Positions 1 through 6,069 of a DNA stretch of 9,644 nt are shown in pieces. The notes under the pieces were generated by a model, which was not told where the DNA came from, ran no database searches, and saw nothing but the letters and a program-made list of their open reading frames with translations. The DNA is taken from positions 1 to 9,644 of the forward strand of contig WTCI01000190.1 of assembly GCA_013138655.1 (NCBI GenBank), given 5' to 3'. The translations under genes and the position numbers were made by a program. Every line of letters starts with the position of its first letter. The first letter of the stretch is position 1. Origin of the DNA: Desulfuromonadaceae bacterium (GTDB lineage: Bacteria; Desulfobacterota; Desulfuromonadia; Desulfuromonadales; Geopsychrobacteraceae).

Positions 1-99
1 ATTCTTGTCTTCAAATCCAAGCGGCGCAAAGGGTACCGTAAAAAATACGGCCACCGTCAACCCATTACCCGACTCAAAGTCGCGGCAATCGAAGCTTAA
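1..99 (+). CDS. rplU: 50S ribosomal protein L21, C-terminal part (5' end outside window)
   Basis: Only the last 32 codons and the TAA stop are present; the reading frame is open at the left edge. The visible tail, [14 protein letters not shown] followed by [12 protein letters not shown], is the basic C-terminus typical of L21, which binds 23S rRNA in the large subunit. The identification is helped by rpmA lying 12 bases downstream, because rplU-rpmA is one of the most conserved bacterial gene pairs. The stop codon is embedded in the rpmA ribosome-binding site (TAAGGAGG, 97-104), so the two genes are probably translated in a coupled way. Nothing unusual is visible in this fragment. Confidence 0.93.
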   Translation: MLVFKSKRRKGYRKKYGHRQPITRLKVAAIEA

Positions 100-111
100 G
101 GAGGCGATCTC

Positions 112-366
112 ATGGCTCATAAGAAAGCTGCCGGTAGTTCCAGGAACGGTCGCGACAGTGCGGGCAAACGGCTCGGGGTCAAGCGTTTCGGAGGTCAGGA
201 AGTGACCGCCGGTTCCATTCTGGTCCGCCAGCGCGGCACCACCTTTCACCCCGGCAACAACGTCGGTTGTGGCAAGGACTACACCCTGTTCTCGCTGGTT
301 GATGGCGTGGTCAAGTTTGAAGTCAAGGCCAAGGGGCGTAAGCAGATCAGCGTTTACACTGCCTGA
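112..366 (+). CDS. rpmA: 50S ribosomal protein L27
   Basis: The product is 84 residues, the usual size of L27 (about 85). It begins [20 protein letters not shown], the family N-terminus that reaches toward the peptidyl transferase centre and helps position tRNA. The family block [17 protein letters not shown] (residues 27-43) and the [16 protein letters not shown] stretch follow. It lacks the N-terminal leader found in Firmicutes L27, which the Prp protease removes, so the mature protein probably starts near Ala2. A strong ribosome-binding site (AAGGAGG, 98-104) lies 7 bases before the ATG. The gene ends 22 bases before a strong hairpin terminator, so rplU-rpmA forms a short transcription unit separate from obgE. 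Confidence 0.98.
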   Translation: MAHKKAAGSSRNGRDSAGKRLGVKRFGGQEVTAGSILVRQRGTTFHPGNNVGCGKDYTLFSLVDGVVKFEVKAKGRKQISVYTA

Positions 367-388
367 TCAGCTCCTGCCCAGGAACTCA

Positions 389-427
389 AAAAAACCCGGT
401 GCTGCTAATGCGGCCACCGGGTTTTTT
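389..427 (+). terminator. Intrinsic terminator after rpmA (possibly bidirectional)
   Basis: AAAAAACCCGGT (389-400) is the exact reverse complement of ACCGGGTTTTTT (416-427). The stem continues inward with GCTGC (401-405) against GCGGC (410-414), including one G-U pair and a single bulged C at 415, and closes on a TAAT loop. The 3' arm ends in six T residues. The A-run on the 5' side gives a matching T-run on the opposite strand, so the element could also stop minus-strand transcription, although no minus-strand gene is seen here. It closes the rplU-rpmA unit. Confidence 0.93.
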
Positions 428-583
428 CCTTTGTGGCAAGGCGATTCGTTGCTGCGTTACGCTCAGTATCCAATTTAAAGTTATGGCGACTCCGCCTCGC
501 CCCGAAATGCCTGCAAGCCTTGCCGCAGACTCTCTTTGCAGTATCTGCGATGGTTTGGGGTATAGCGGTTTAGGAAAAAAGCT
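428..583 (+). other. Non-coding stretch between the rpmA terminator and obgE, likely holding the obgE promoter
   Basis: These 156 bases carry no recognisable gene. Because a strong terminator lies just upstream, obgE must have its own promoter here or depend on read-through. Two weak sigma70-like pairs can be drawn: TTGCAG (536-541) with TATAGC (561-566) at a long 19-base spacing, and TTGCCG (520-525) with TATCTG (542-547) at 16 bases. Neither is convincing. GGCAAGGC (434-441) is repeated in inverted form as GCCTTGCC (517-524), and GCAG-TAT-CTGC (538-548) is a small palindrome. The texture resembles a dispersed intergenic repeat, but that cannot be tested from one window. A 34-codon frame in this region is discussed in the findings. 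Confidence 0.4.
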
Positions 584-1630
584 ATGAAGTTTGTCGATCA
601 GGTCAGAATTGAAGTCAAAGCCGGGGATGGCGGGCGCGGTTGTGTCTCCTTCCGTCGTGAAAAATTCGTTCCCAAAGGTGGTCCCGACGGGGGTGATGGT
701 GGCAAGGGGGGGAACATCTATTTTGTCGTCGATACCGCCCTGACGACCCTGCTTGACTATCGTTATATGCGCCATTGCAAGGCCAAGAACGGTGCGCCCG
801 GGCTGGGTAAGACCATGCATGGGAAAAATGGTGAATCTCTCGAACTGCGGGTGCCGTCGGGAACGCTGGTTTACGACGACGAAAGCGGTGAGCTGCTGGC
901 CGATCTGACCGAAACTGGCGAACCGATCCTGTTCCTGCCCGGTGGCCAGGGTGGCCGGGGTAATGCCCGTTTTGCCACCAGTACCAACCGGGCACCGCGC
1001 CATGCCCAGCCAGGGATTGCTGGTGAAACCAGGCAACTGCGCCTGGAATTGAAGCTGCTCGCCGACGTTGGTCTGGTGGGGTTGCCGAATGCCGGCAAGT
1101 CGACCCTGATCTCGGCCGTTTCGGCGGCCAAACCGAAAGTTGCCGATTATCCCTTTACCACTTTGGTACCGAACCTCGGCGTGGTTCCGTATGGCGGCTA
1201 CAAAACCATGGTGATTGCTGACATTCCCGGGCTGATTGCCGGGGCCAGCGAAGGGCATGGCCTGGGAACCCGTTTTTTGCGCCATGTCGAGCGGACCGAC
1301 TTGTTCCTGCATATGGTTGACCTGAGCTGTATGCAGAGTGGTGATCCGTTTGAGAATTTCCAGATGATCAACAATGAACTGCGTAACTATGATGAGTCGC
1401 TGGCGCAAAAGCCTCAGTTGGTGGTCTTGACCAAGATGGATGTCCCCGAGGTCAGGGAACAGGCGGAACAGTTGGCTGGCCACTTTGAGTCACTCGGCTA
1501 CCCGGTCTTTCCGATTTCTGCGGTGACTGGTGAAGGGCTCAAAGCGCTGGTTTTTTCCTTGGGCGAGGAACTGGATCGCCTCCGCGAGATGGAATCGGCC
1601 TCGAGTCAACTTGACACCGGTCTGGACTGA
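584..1630 (+). CDS. obgE: Obg-family GTPase ObgE/CgtA
   Basis: ObgE is a GTPase that joins in 50S subunit assembly and links ribosome maturation to growth rate and ppGpp. The product has 348 residues. The glycine-rich Obg fold fills about residues 1-158 (GDGGRG near 15, GGPDGGDGGKGG at 32-43, GGQGGRGN at 120-127). The G domain follows: G1 GLPNAGKS (166-173), switch I DYPFTTLVPNLG (188-199), G3 DIPG (213-216), G4 TKMD (283-286) and G5 SAV (312-314). G4 has Thr in place of the usual Asn of NKxD. The C-terminal OCT domain of some Obg proteins is absent, since only about 30 residues follow the G domain. The ATG at 584 is preceded by AGGA (572-575) at 8 bases and gives the canonical MKFVDQ start. 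Confidence 0.98.
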   Translation: MKFVDQVRIEVKAGDGGRGCVSFRREKFVPKGGPDGGDGGKGGNIYFVVDTALTTLLDYRYMRHCKAKNGAPGLGKTMHGKNGESLELRVPSGTLVYDDESGELLADLTETGEPILFLPGGQGGRGNARFATSTNRAPRHAQPGIAGETRQLRLELKLLADVGLVGLPNAGKSTLISAVSAAKPKVADYPFTTLVPNLGVVPYGGYKTMVIADIPGLIAGASEGHGLGTRFLRHVERTDLFLHMVDLSCMQSGDPFENFQMINNELRNYDESLAQKPQLVVLTKMDVPEVREQAEQLAGHFESLGYPVFPISAVTGEGLKALVFSLGEELDRLREMESASSQLDTGLD

Positions 1631-1639
1631 GGCTAGTCT
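1611..1639 (+). promoter_or_regulatory. Candidate sigma70-type promoter for proB
   Basis: A perfect TTGACA (1611-1616) within the last codons of obgE is followed after 17 bases by TAGTCT (1634-1639), which matches the -10 consensus at three of six positions. Transcription would start near 1646, about 54 bases before the proB ATG and inside the inverted repeat at 1638-1663. The -35 hexamer is also coding sequence (Leu-Asp-Thr codons), so chance is possible. Confidence 0.35.
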
Positions 1640-1663
1640 GCTGCGGTTCGCAACACGTAGCAG
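1638..1663 (+). promoter_or_regulatory. Inverted repeat / stem-loop in the obgE-proB gap
   Basis: CTGCTGCG (1638-1645) pairs with CGTAGCAG (1656-1663) over eight base pairs with one G-U pair; GTT (1646-1648) and AAC (1652-1654) can extend the stem inward with a bulged A. An AT-rich stretch (TAAATTTTATTTAT) follows. In RNA read through from obgE this could act as a weak terminator, attenuator or processing site; as DNA it could be an operator at the proB start point. The T-tract is interrupted, so it is not a classical terminator. Confidence 0.35.
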
Positions 1664-1699
1664 TAAATTTTATTTATCCTGATGATGAATTGAGGGGAT

Positions 1700-2842
1700 A
1701 TGCGCGAGGCATTACTTGCCCATGTAAAACGGGTGGTGGTCAAGATCGGCAGCGGTGTGATTTCCAATGCGGCCGGGCTGGAAAATCAGCAGGTGGCCGC
1801 CATTGCCGAAGATGTCTGTGCCCTGCTTGACCGGGGCCTGGAAGTGATCCTGGTGTCCTCCGGTGCGGTGGCGGCCGGCAAGGGTCAGCTGGGTATCTCC
1901 GGGCGGCCGCAGACGATCCCACAAAAACAGGCGGCCGCCGCCATTGGCCAGACCCTGATTATCCGGGCCTACAAGGAAACCTTTCTCGCCCGTGATTATA
2001 ACGTCGCCCAAGTGCTGCTGACCCGTGATGACCTGTCGAACCGCCGTCGTTATCTGAATGCCCGTAATACCATGATGACCTTGTTGGAATATGGTGTCAC
2101 GCCGGTTGTCAATGAGAACGACACCGTTGTTGTTGAAGAAATTCGTTTCGGTGATAACGATAATCTCTCGGCTCTGGTGACAAGTTTGGTCGAAGCTGAC
2201 CTGCTGATTATCCTCTCCGATGTCGACGGGCTTTACGATAGCAATCCGGCGGATAACCCCCAGGCAGAATTGATCCCGGTGGTGGAGCGGGTGACTCCGA
2301 CCATCGAGGCTATGGGTGGGAGTTCGCGGGGATCTCTCGGCACCGGTGGCATGATCACCAAGCTCAAGGCCGCGAAAAAAGCGGCGTTAAGTGGCGTCGG
2401 AACCCTGATCGTTAACGGTCGCAGTCCGCATATCCTGACGCGAATTTTTGCTGATGAAGAGGTCGGGACCTATGTCCTGCCGGCCCAATCAAGGTTGACG
2501 GCGAGAAAGCAGTGGATTGCCTTTTCCAAGAAACCGCGTGGTAAATTGCTGATTGATGAAGGTGGCCGGCAGGCGGTGATCAAGCGCGGCAAGAGCTTAT
2601 TGCCATCGGGAGTTTGTGGAGTTGATGGTGGTTTTGAGCGGGGGGATGCCGTGCGACTTTGCGATCGGGACGGTCACGAATTTGCCCGCGGGGTGATCAG
2701 TTATTCGCTGGCGGAAACTCTACAGATCATGGGAAAACAGTCTGTCGAGATTGAGAAGATCCTCGGCTACAAATATCGGGATGAGGTGGTTTGCCGAGAT
2801 AACCTGGTGCTGACCGTTGCAGGAAAAGAGGAGATCGAGTGA
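1700..2842 (+). CDS. proB: Glutamate 5-kinase (gamma-glutamyl kinase)
   Basis: ProB phosphorylates L-glutamate with ATP to gamma-glutamyl phosphate, the first and normally proline-inhibited step of proline synthesis. The product has 380 residues (E. coli ProB has 367). The amino-acid-kinase domain spans about residues 8-255, with VVKIGSG (13-19), the SSGAVAAGK stretch (53-61), NEND (138-141), FGDNDNLSA (150-158), SDVDGLY (173-179) and the GTGGMITK nucleotide-site motif (214-221). A C-terminal PUA domain covers about 275-355. The full two-domain form suggests ordinary proline feedback control. GAGGGG (1692-1697) lies two bases before the ATG, rather close, but the N-terminus matches the family. 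The stop overlaps the proA start, so ProB and ProA, which hand over an unstable intermediate, are probably translated together. Confidence 0.97.
   Translation: MREALLAHVKRVVVKIGSGVISNAAGLENQQVAAIAEDVCALLDRGLEVILVSSGAVAAGKGQLGISGRPQTIPQKQAAAAIGQTLIIRAYKETFLARDYNVAQVLLTRDDLSNRRRYLNARNTMMTLLEYGVTPVVNENDTVVVEEIRFGDNDNLSALVTSLVEADLLIILSDVDGLYDSNPADNPQAELIPVVERVTPTIEAMGGSSRGSLGTGGMITKLKAAKKAALSGVGTLIVNGRSPHILTRIFADEEVGTYVLPAQSRLTARKQWIAFSKKPRGKLLIDEGGRQAVIKRGKSLLPSGVCGVDGGFERGDAVRLCDRDGHEFARGVISYSLAETLQIMGKQSVEIEKILGYKYRDEVVCRDNLVLTVAGKEEIE
2828..2833 (+). promoter_or_regulatory. Ribosome-binding site deciding the proA start
   Basis: GAGGAG lies inside the last codons of proB. It is 8 bases from the ATG at 2842 and 5 bases from the in-frame GTG at 2839. 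The normal spacing and the better initiation codon favour the ATG, which shares one base with the proB TGA. Confidence 0.65.
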
Positions 2843-4098
2843 TGGCGGTGCGGGAAGAGATGCTGGAACTGGCAAAAGCGGCGCAACAGGCGTCGCGACA
2901 AATGGCGGTTTTGTCGTCGGGGGTGAAAAACGAGCTGCTGCTGAAGATGGCCGGTGCTCTGGAGACCGCCGAAGCGGTCCTGCGACAGGAGAATGAAAAA
3001 GACCTGCAGGCCGCCCGTGACCGGGGAATGGCACCGGCGATGCTTGATCGTCTGGCGTTGACTCCGGAACGGATCAAGGCGATGGCCGATGGTTTGCGTG
3101 AAGTCGCGGCACTGCCCGACCCGGTTGGTGAAATTACCGGCATGTGGCTGCGCCCAAACGGCATTCAGGTCGGTCGCCAACGGATTCCCCTCGGGGTGAT
3201 CGGTATCATCTACGAATCGCGCCCCAATGTCACCGCCGATGCGGCGGGCCTCTGCTTGAAGAGCGGCAATGCCGTGGTGTTGCGGGGGGGGTCGGAGGCG
3301 CTCCATTCAAATAGGGCGATCGGCAGCATTCTGCAACAGGCCATGGAAGAAATGGGTCTGCCGAAGGCGGCCCTGCAGGTGGTTACGACCAGTGATCGCA
3401 ACGCGGTCACCGAACTGCTTAAACTGGAAGAGCAGATCGACCTGATCATCCCGCGCGGCGGTGAGGGGCTGATCCGCTTTGTTGCAGAAAACTCCCGCAT
3501 TCCGGTCATCAAGCACTACAAGGGGGTCTGCCACACCTACGTCGATGCTGCTGCCGACCTGCAGATGGCGGAAGAGATCTGTCTCAACGCCAAGGTGCAG
3601 CGGCCCGGGGTCTGTAATGCTATGGAAACCCTGCTGATTCATCAGGATGTTGCTGAAAAGTTTTTGCCACAGATTGTTACGGCGATGCGCAAAGCAGGTG
3701 TTGAATTACGCGGCTGTGAAAAGGCCCGACAGATAGTTGCCGATCTGATCCCGGCCACCGAAGAGGACTGGCATGCCGAGTATCTGGAGTTGATCCTGGC
3801 GGTGCGTGTTGTTGACAGCTACGAAAAGGCGAAAGAGCACATCGAAACCTACGGTTCTTTACACACCGAGGTGATTGTTACCGACAATTATCAATTTTCT
3901 CAACGCTTCCTGCGTGAGATCAACTCAAGTGTGGTGATGGTGAATGCCTCGTCCCGATTTTCCGATGGTAACCAGTTGGGACTGGGTGCCGAGATCGGCA
4001 TTTCGACCTCCAAGTTGCATTCTTTCGGTCCCATGGGATTGGAAGATCTGACGACGCGTAAATTCATCGTCTTGGGTCATGGTCAAGTCAGACATTGA
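2842..4098 (+). CDS. proA: Glutamate-5-semialdehyde dehydrogenase (gamma-glutamyl phosphate reductase)
   Basis: ProA uses NADPH to reduce gamma-glutamyl phosphate to glutamate 5-semialdehyde, which cyclises to pyrroline-5-carboxylate, the precursor of proline. The product has 418 residues (E. coli ProA has 417). It belongs to the aldehyde dehydrogenase superfamily: [19 protein letters not shown] (116-134) forms part of the cofactor-binding region, [10 protein letters not shown] (202-211) is a family block, and [14 protein letters not shown] (254-267) holds the expected catalytic Cys258. The C-terminal [20 protein letters not shown] block (368-387) is intact. I use the ATG at 2842; an in-frame GTG at 2839 would add one residue. 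A run of eight G residues at 3284-3291 lies inside the gene in frame. nadD begins 12 bases after the stop, so the genes are probably co-transcribed. Confidence 0.97.
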   Translation: MAVREEMLELAKAAQQASRQMAVLSSGVKNELLLKMAGALETAEAVLRQENEKDLQAARDRGMAPAMLDRLALTPERIKAMADGLREVAALPDPVGEITGMWLRPNGIQVGRQRIPLGVIGIIYESRPNVTADAAGLCLKSGNAVVLRGGSEALHSNRAIGSILQQAMEEMGLPKAALQVVTTSDRNAVTELLKLEEQIDLIIPRGGEGLIRFVAENSRIPVIKHYKGVCHTYVDAAADLQMAEEICLNAKVQRPGVCNAMETLLIHQDVAEKFLPQIVTAMRKAGVELRGCEKARQIVADLIPATEEDWHAEYLELILAVRVVDSYEKAKEHIETYGSLHTEVIVTDNYQFSQRFLREINSSVVMVNASSRFSDGNQLGLGAEIGISTSKLHSFGPMGLEDLTTRKFIVLGHGQVRH

Positions 4099-4110
4099 TG
4101 GGCGGCACTG

Positions 4111-4755
4111 ATGCGTATCGGCATCCTCGGAGGTACTTTTAACCCGATCCATTTCGGTCATCTGCATATTGCCGAAGAGGTGTTGCAGAGCTGTGTCCTC
4201 GACCAGATCTGGTTTCTCCCGACCTGTCAGCCCCCCCACAAGAAGTTGGCGGACGAGGTGTCTTTTTCGGATCGCCTGGCGATGGTGGCAGCAGCGGTGG
4301 TTGATGAAGAACGTTTCGTCGCCTGTGACCTGGAAGGACGGCGCGGTGGCCCCAGCTACTCGGTCGAAACCCTGGAGCAGTTGCGTCGGACGTTCCCGCA
4401 GCACGTCTTTTATTTCATTATGGGGCTCGATTCCTTTCAGGAGATTGGCCTCTGGAAAAACTACCCACGTCTCTTTGAGCTGGCTCACTTGGTTGTCACG
4501 GCCAGGCCCGGATTTTCCGGTTCTCTCCAGCAATTGCTGCCGGTTGCTATCGCAGATCGCTTCTGCTATGATGCCAAATCCAAAAATCTGGCGCATGCAG
4601 CGGGGTTTTCGGTCTTTTCCGTCACCCATACCAGCCGGGATATTTCATCGACAGCGGTGCGAAAGCTGCTGCTGCTGGGGGGTGATGTGGGAAAATTGAT
4701 TCCGGCGGCAGTTTATGAATATATCAGGCGGCATCATCTATACCGGAATGGTTGA
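4111..4755 (+). CDS. nadD: Nicotinate-nucleotide adenylyltransferase
   Basis: NadD transfers AMP from ATP to nicotinate mononucleotide, giving deamido-NAD, an essential step of NAD synthesis in the cytoplasm. The product has 214 residues (E. coli NadD has 213). It shows the nucleotidyltransferase fold markers GGTFNPIHFGH (7-17, with the HxGH nucleotide motif at 14-17) and the late ISSTAVR motif (178-184, the family ISSTxIR). PPHK (41-44), near the nicotinate-binding loop, and GLDSF (105-109) are also typical. The start ATG has only a weak purine stretch (GGGCGG, 4100-4105), so translation may depend on ribosomes finishing proA. A gap of 55 bases separates it from rsfS. The order nadD-rsfS-rlmH is common across bacteria and supports all three assignments. 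Confidence 0.97.
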   Translation: MRIGILGGTFNPIHFGHLHIAEEVLQSCVLDQIWFLPTCQPPHKKLADEVSFSDRLAMVAAAVVDEERFVACDLEGRRGGPSYSVETLEQLRRTFPQHVFYFIMGLDSFQEIGLWKNYPRLFELAHLVVTARPGFSGSLQQLLPVAIADRFCYDAKSKNLAHAAGFSVFSVTHTSRDISSTAVRKLLLLGGDVGKLIPAAVYEYIRRHHLYRNG

Positions 4756-4798
4756 GTCGTTGCCCGGGAAACGTCTGTCGCGTTATTGTCTTTAGTTT

Positions 4799-4804
4799 AA
4801 AGGA
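4799..4804 (+). promoter_or_regulatory. Ribosome-binding site deciding the rsfS start (TTG)
   Basis: AAAGGA sits 6 bases before the TTG at 4811 but directly against the in-frame TTG at 4805, leaving no spacer for the latter. The site therefore favours initiation at 4811. No in-frame ATG lies near the expected N-terminus. Confidence 0.65.
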
Positions 4805-4810
4805 TTGATC

Positions 4811-5170
4811 TTGCAAGCAAGAGAAACTGCCCTGAAGGTTGTTGAATACGCCTTGGATAAAAAAGGCTTCAACCTGAAACTGCTGGAAGTCATAGAGCTG
4901 TCATCGCTGACCGATTACCTGTTGCTGGTTTCGGGTCGTTCCGATCGTCAGGTACAGGCCATTGCTGAGAACATCAAGCTTGAGCTGAAGAACCGTGAAG
5001 ACCTCCTGCCGCTGGCGATTGAGGGGATGAGCCAGGGACGTTGGGTGTTGCTTGATTATGGCGGGGTCATGGTGCATGTCTTTCAGCAGTCGGTGCGCGA
5101 GTTTTATGATCTTGAAGGCCTTTGGAGCGAGGCTCCGGAAGTGCCGCTTGAACGGACCGACGCCGGGTGA
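4811..5170 (+). CDS. rsfS: Ribosomal silencing factor RsfS (Iojap/DUF143 family)
   Basis: RsfS binds L14 on the 50S subunit and blocks joining with the 30S subunit, lowering translation in starvation and stationary phase; it is also tied to 50S maturation. From the TTG at 4811 the product has 119 residues (E. coli RsfS has 105). Family blocks are clear: SLTDYLLLVSGRSDRQVQAI (residues 32-51), EGMSQGRWVLLDYGGVMVHVF (71-91) and REFYDLEGLW (96-105). The start codon is TTG, chosen because AAAGGA is well placed for it and because a longer version from TTG 4805 would have no ribosome-binding spacer. TTG may keep the protein at a low level. The gene overlaps rlmH by four bases (GTGA), a strong sign of translational coupling. 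Confidence 0.95.
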   Translation: MQARETALKVVEYALDKKGFNLKLLEVIELSSLTDYLLLVSGRSDRQVQAIAENIKLELKNREDLLPLAIEGMSQGRWVLLDYGGVMVHVFQQSVREFYDLEGLWSEAPEVPLERTDAG

Positions 5171-5640
5171 AGCTGCGGCTGGTTTGTGTCGGTAAGCTGG
5201 CAGAAATCTGGCAACGGGAGGCTGCTGAGGAATATGCCGGTCGGTTGCAGCGATATTTCCCGTTTGAAGTCATTGAACTGAAAGAAGAAAAGGGGGGGCG
5301 CAAGGGAGATATCCCTGGTTTGCTCAGGCGCGAAGGGGAAAGGATTCTGGACAAGGTTCCAGATTCGTCCTTCCTGGTTGTTTTGGATGAGCGTGGCCGC
5401 AGTCTTGGCTCCGAACAGCTGGCGACAAAGCTGGGAGAAGAAATGCTGCATGGCGGCCGCGACTGGTGTCTGGTGATCGGTGGCCCCTACGGGCTCGATC
5501 CGGAGCTGCGGCGCCGGTCGGACTTGCTGCTTTCCCTGTCGAAAATGACTTTTACCCATCAGATGGCAAGGATATTTTTATTGGAACAGCTTTACCGCAG
5601 TAGTACTATTCTGCGGAATGAGCCTTATCATAATCGCTAG
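5167..5640 (+). CDS. rlmH: 23S rRNA (pseudouridine1915-N3)-methyltransferase RlmH
   Basis: RlmH is a SPOUT-class methyltransferase that uses S-adenosylmethionine to methylate pseudouridine 1915 in helix 69 of 23S rRNA, a late step acting on assembled 70S ribosomes. The product has 157 residues (E. coli has 155). It begins MKLRLVCVGK, matching the family start, which confirms the GTG codon at 5167. The C-terminal half shows LDERG (73-77), IGGPYG (104-109), SLSKMTFTHQMARIFLLEQ (123-141) and the terminal YHNR (154-157), the knotted SAM-binding region and its C-terminal tail. No good ribosome-binding site precedes the GTG, and the start overlaps the rsfS stop, so translation probably depends on rsfS. 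A promoter candidate for the next gene lies in its last codons. Confidence 0.97.
   Translation: MKLRLVCVGKLAEIWQREAAEEYAGRLQRYFPFEVIELKEEKGGRKGDIPGLLRREGERILDKVPDSSFLVVLDERGRSLGSEQLATKLGEEMLHGGRDWCLVIGGPYGLDPELRRRSDLLLSLSKMTFTHQMARIFLLEQLYRSSTILRNEPYHNR
5581..5609 (+). promoter_or_regulatory. Candidate internal promoter for the DksA-like gene
   Basis: TTGGAA (5581-5586), a 17-base spacer and TACTAT (5604-5609) form a sigma70-like pair matching the consensus at four of six positions in each box. It lies within the 3' end of rlmH, with a start point expected about 57 bases before the next ATG. The bases also encode the conserved LEQLYRSSTI region of RlmH, so the match may be coincidental. Confidence 0.3.
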
Positions 5641-5673
5641 TTTTGCAGGACGGATCAGGAGTCGGAAGGTAAG

Positions 5674-6027
5674 ATGGAAGAAGAACAGTTGCAGGAAACC
5701 AGAAAAAACCTATTGAAAATACGTGAAGAAGTTCTGCTCGAAGCTGAACGGGCGTATGCCGCTTCACAATCGCTGGGAAAAGATGGTGTCCCGGATATCG
5801 GCGATATGTCGTCGAACAGTTATAACCAAGAAGTATTGATGAATTTAAGTGAGACACAGCGCGCTCGGGTCCGTGATATCGACGTTGCTCTTGATCGGAT
5901 GGATAAGGGCGTTTACGGCCTTTGCGCTCGTTGTGAAGAGGAAATCCCAAGTCGTCGGATGGAAGTTCGTCCCTTTTCCCGTTATTGTGTTGACTGTAAG
6001 TCAGAAGTCGAAAAATTCGGTGAATAA
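5674..6027 (+). CDS. DksA/TraR-family zinc-finger transcriptional regulator (short form)
   Basis: Proteins of this family insert a coiled coil into the secondary channel of RNA polymerase and, often with ppGpp, adjust rRNA and biosynthetic promoters. The product has 117 residues, shorter than E. coli DksA (151). Residues 1-34 and about 48-80 are helical and charged and would form the two coil strands; the connecting tip is PDIGDMSS (40-47). It has two acidic residues with DksA-like spacing (Asp41, Asp44), but Ser46 stands where DksA has a tip Ala. The C4 zinc finger is complete: CARC (84-87), 17 residues, then CVDC (105-108). GGAAGG (5664-5669) lies 4 bases before the ATG, and CAGGAG (5656-5661) further back. 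Family membership is firm; whether it is the functional DksA or a paralogue cannot be decided here. Confidence 0.9.
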   Translation: MEEEQLQETRKNLLKIREEVLLEAERAYAASQSLGKDGVPDIGDMSSNSYNQEVLMNLSETQRARVRDIDVALDRMDKGVYGLCARCEEEIPSRRMEVRPFSRYCVDCKSEVEKFGE

Positions 6028-6058
6028 CAACCGCTGATCGCACCGTTCGGGTGCCGCC

Positions 6059-6063
6059 TGGAG
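6059..6063 (+). promoter_or_regulatory. Ribosome-binding site deciding the start of the TPR gene
   Basis: TGGAG ends directly before an ATG at 6064 and lies 6 bases before a second in-frame ATG at 6070. Only the second has a workable spacing, so 6070 is preferred, removing two residues from the longer reading. A small hairpin (GCACC 6040-6044, GGTGC 6050-6054) lies just upstream. Confidence 0.6.
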
Positions 6064-6069
6064 ATGACC

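Noticed and set aside
386..1483. Long minus-strand open frame (365 codons) opposite obgE
   Set aside because: It mirrors the codon pattern of obgE, whose product is unmistakable, and it runs through the terminator. The translated sequence shows no family features.
2839..2841. GTG as the proA start
   Set aside because: It is possible and adds one residue, but it is only 5 bases from the GAGGAG site, while the adjacent ATG has better spacing and is the stronger codon.
3925..4629. Minus-strand open frame of 234 codons across the proA-nadD junction
   Set aside because: Both strands cannot reasonably be coding here; ProA and NadD motifs are intact on the plus strand and the antisense product is low-complexity.
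4760..4788. Promoter before rsfS (TTGCCC, 17 bases, TTATTG)
   Set aside because: The -10 box matches the consensus too poorly to support a call; the gap is short and co-transcription with nadD is simpler.
6040..6054. Hairpin GCACC-GTTCG-GGTGC before the TPR gene, as a terminator
   Set aside because: The stem is only five base pairs and no T-run follows; it is more likely incidental or a minor RNA structure.
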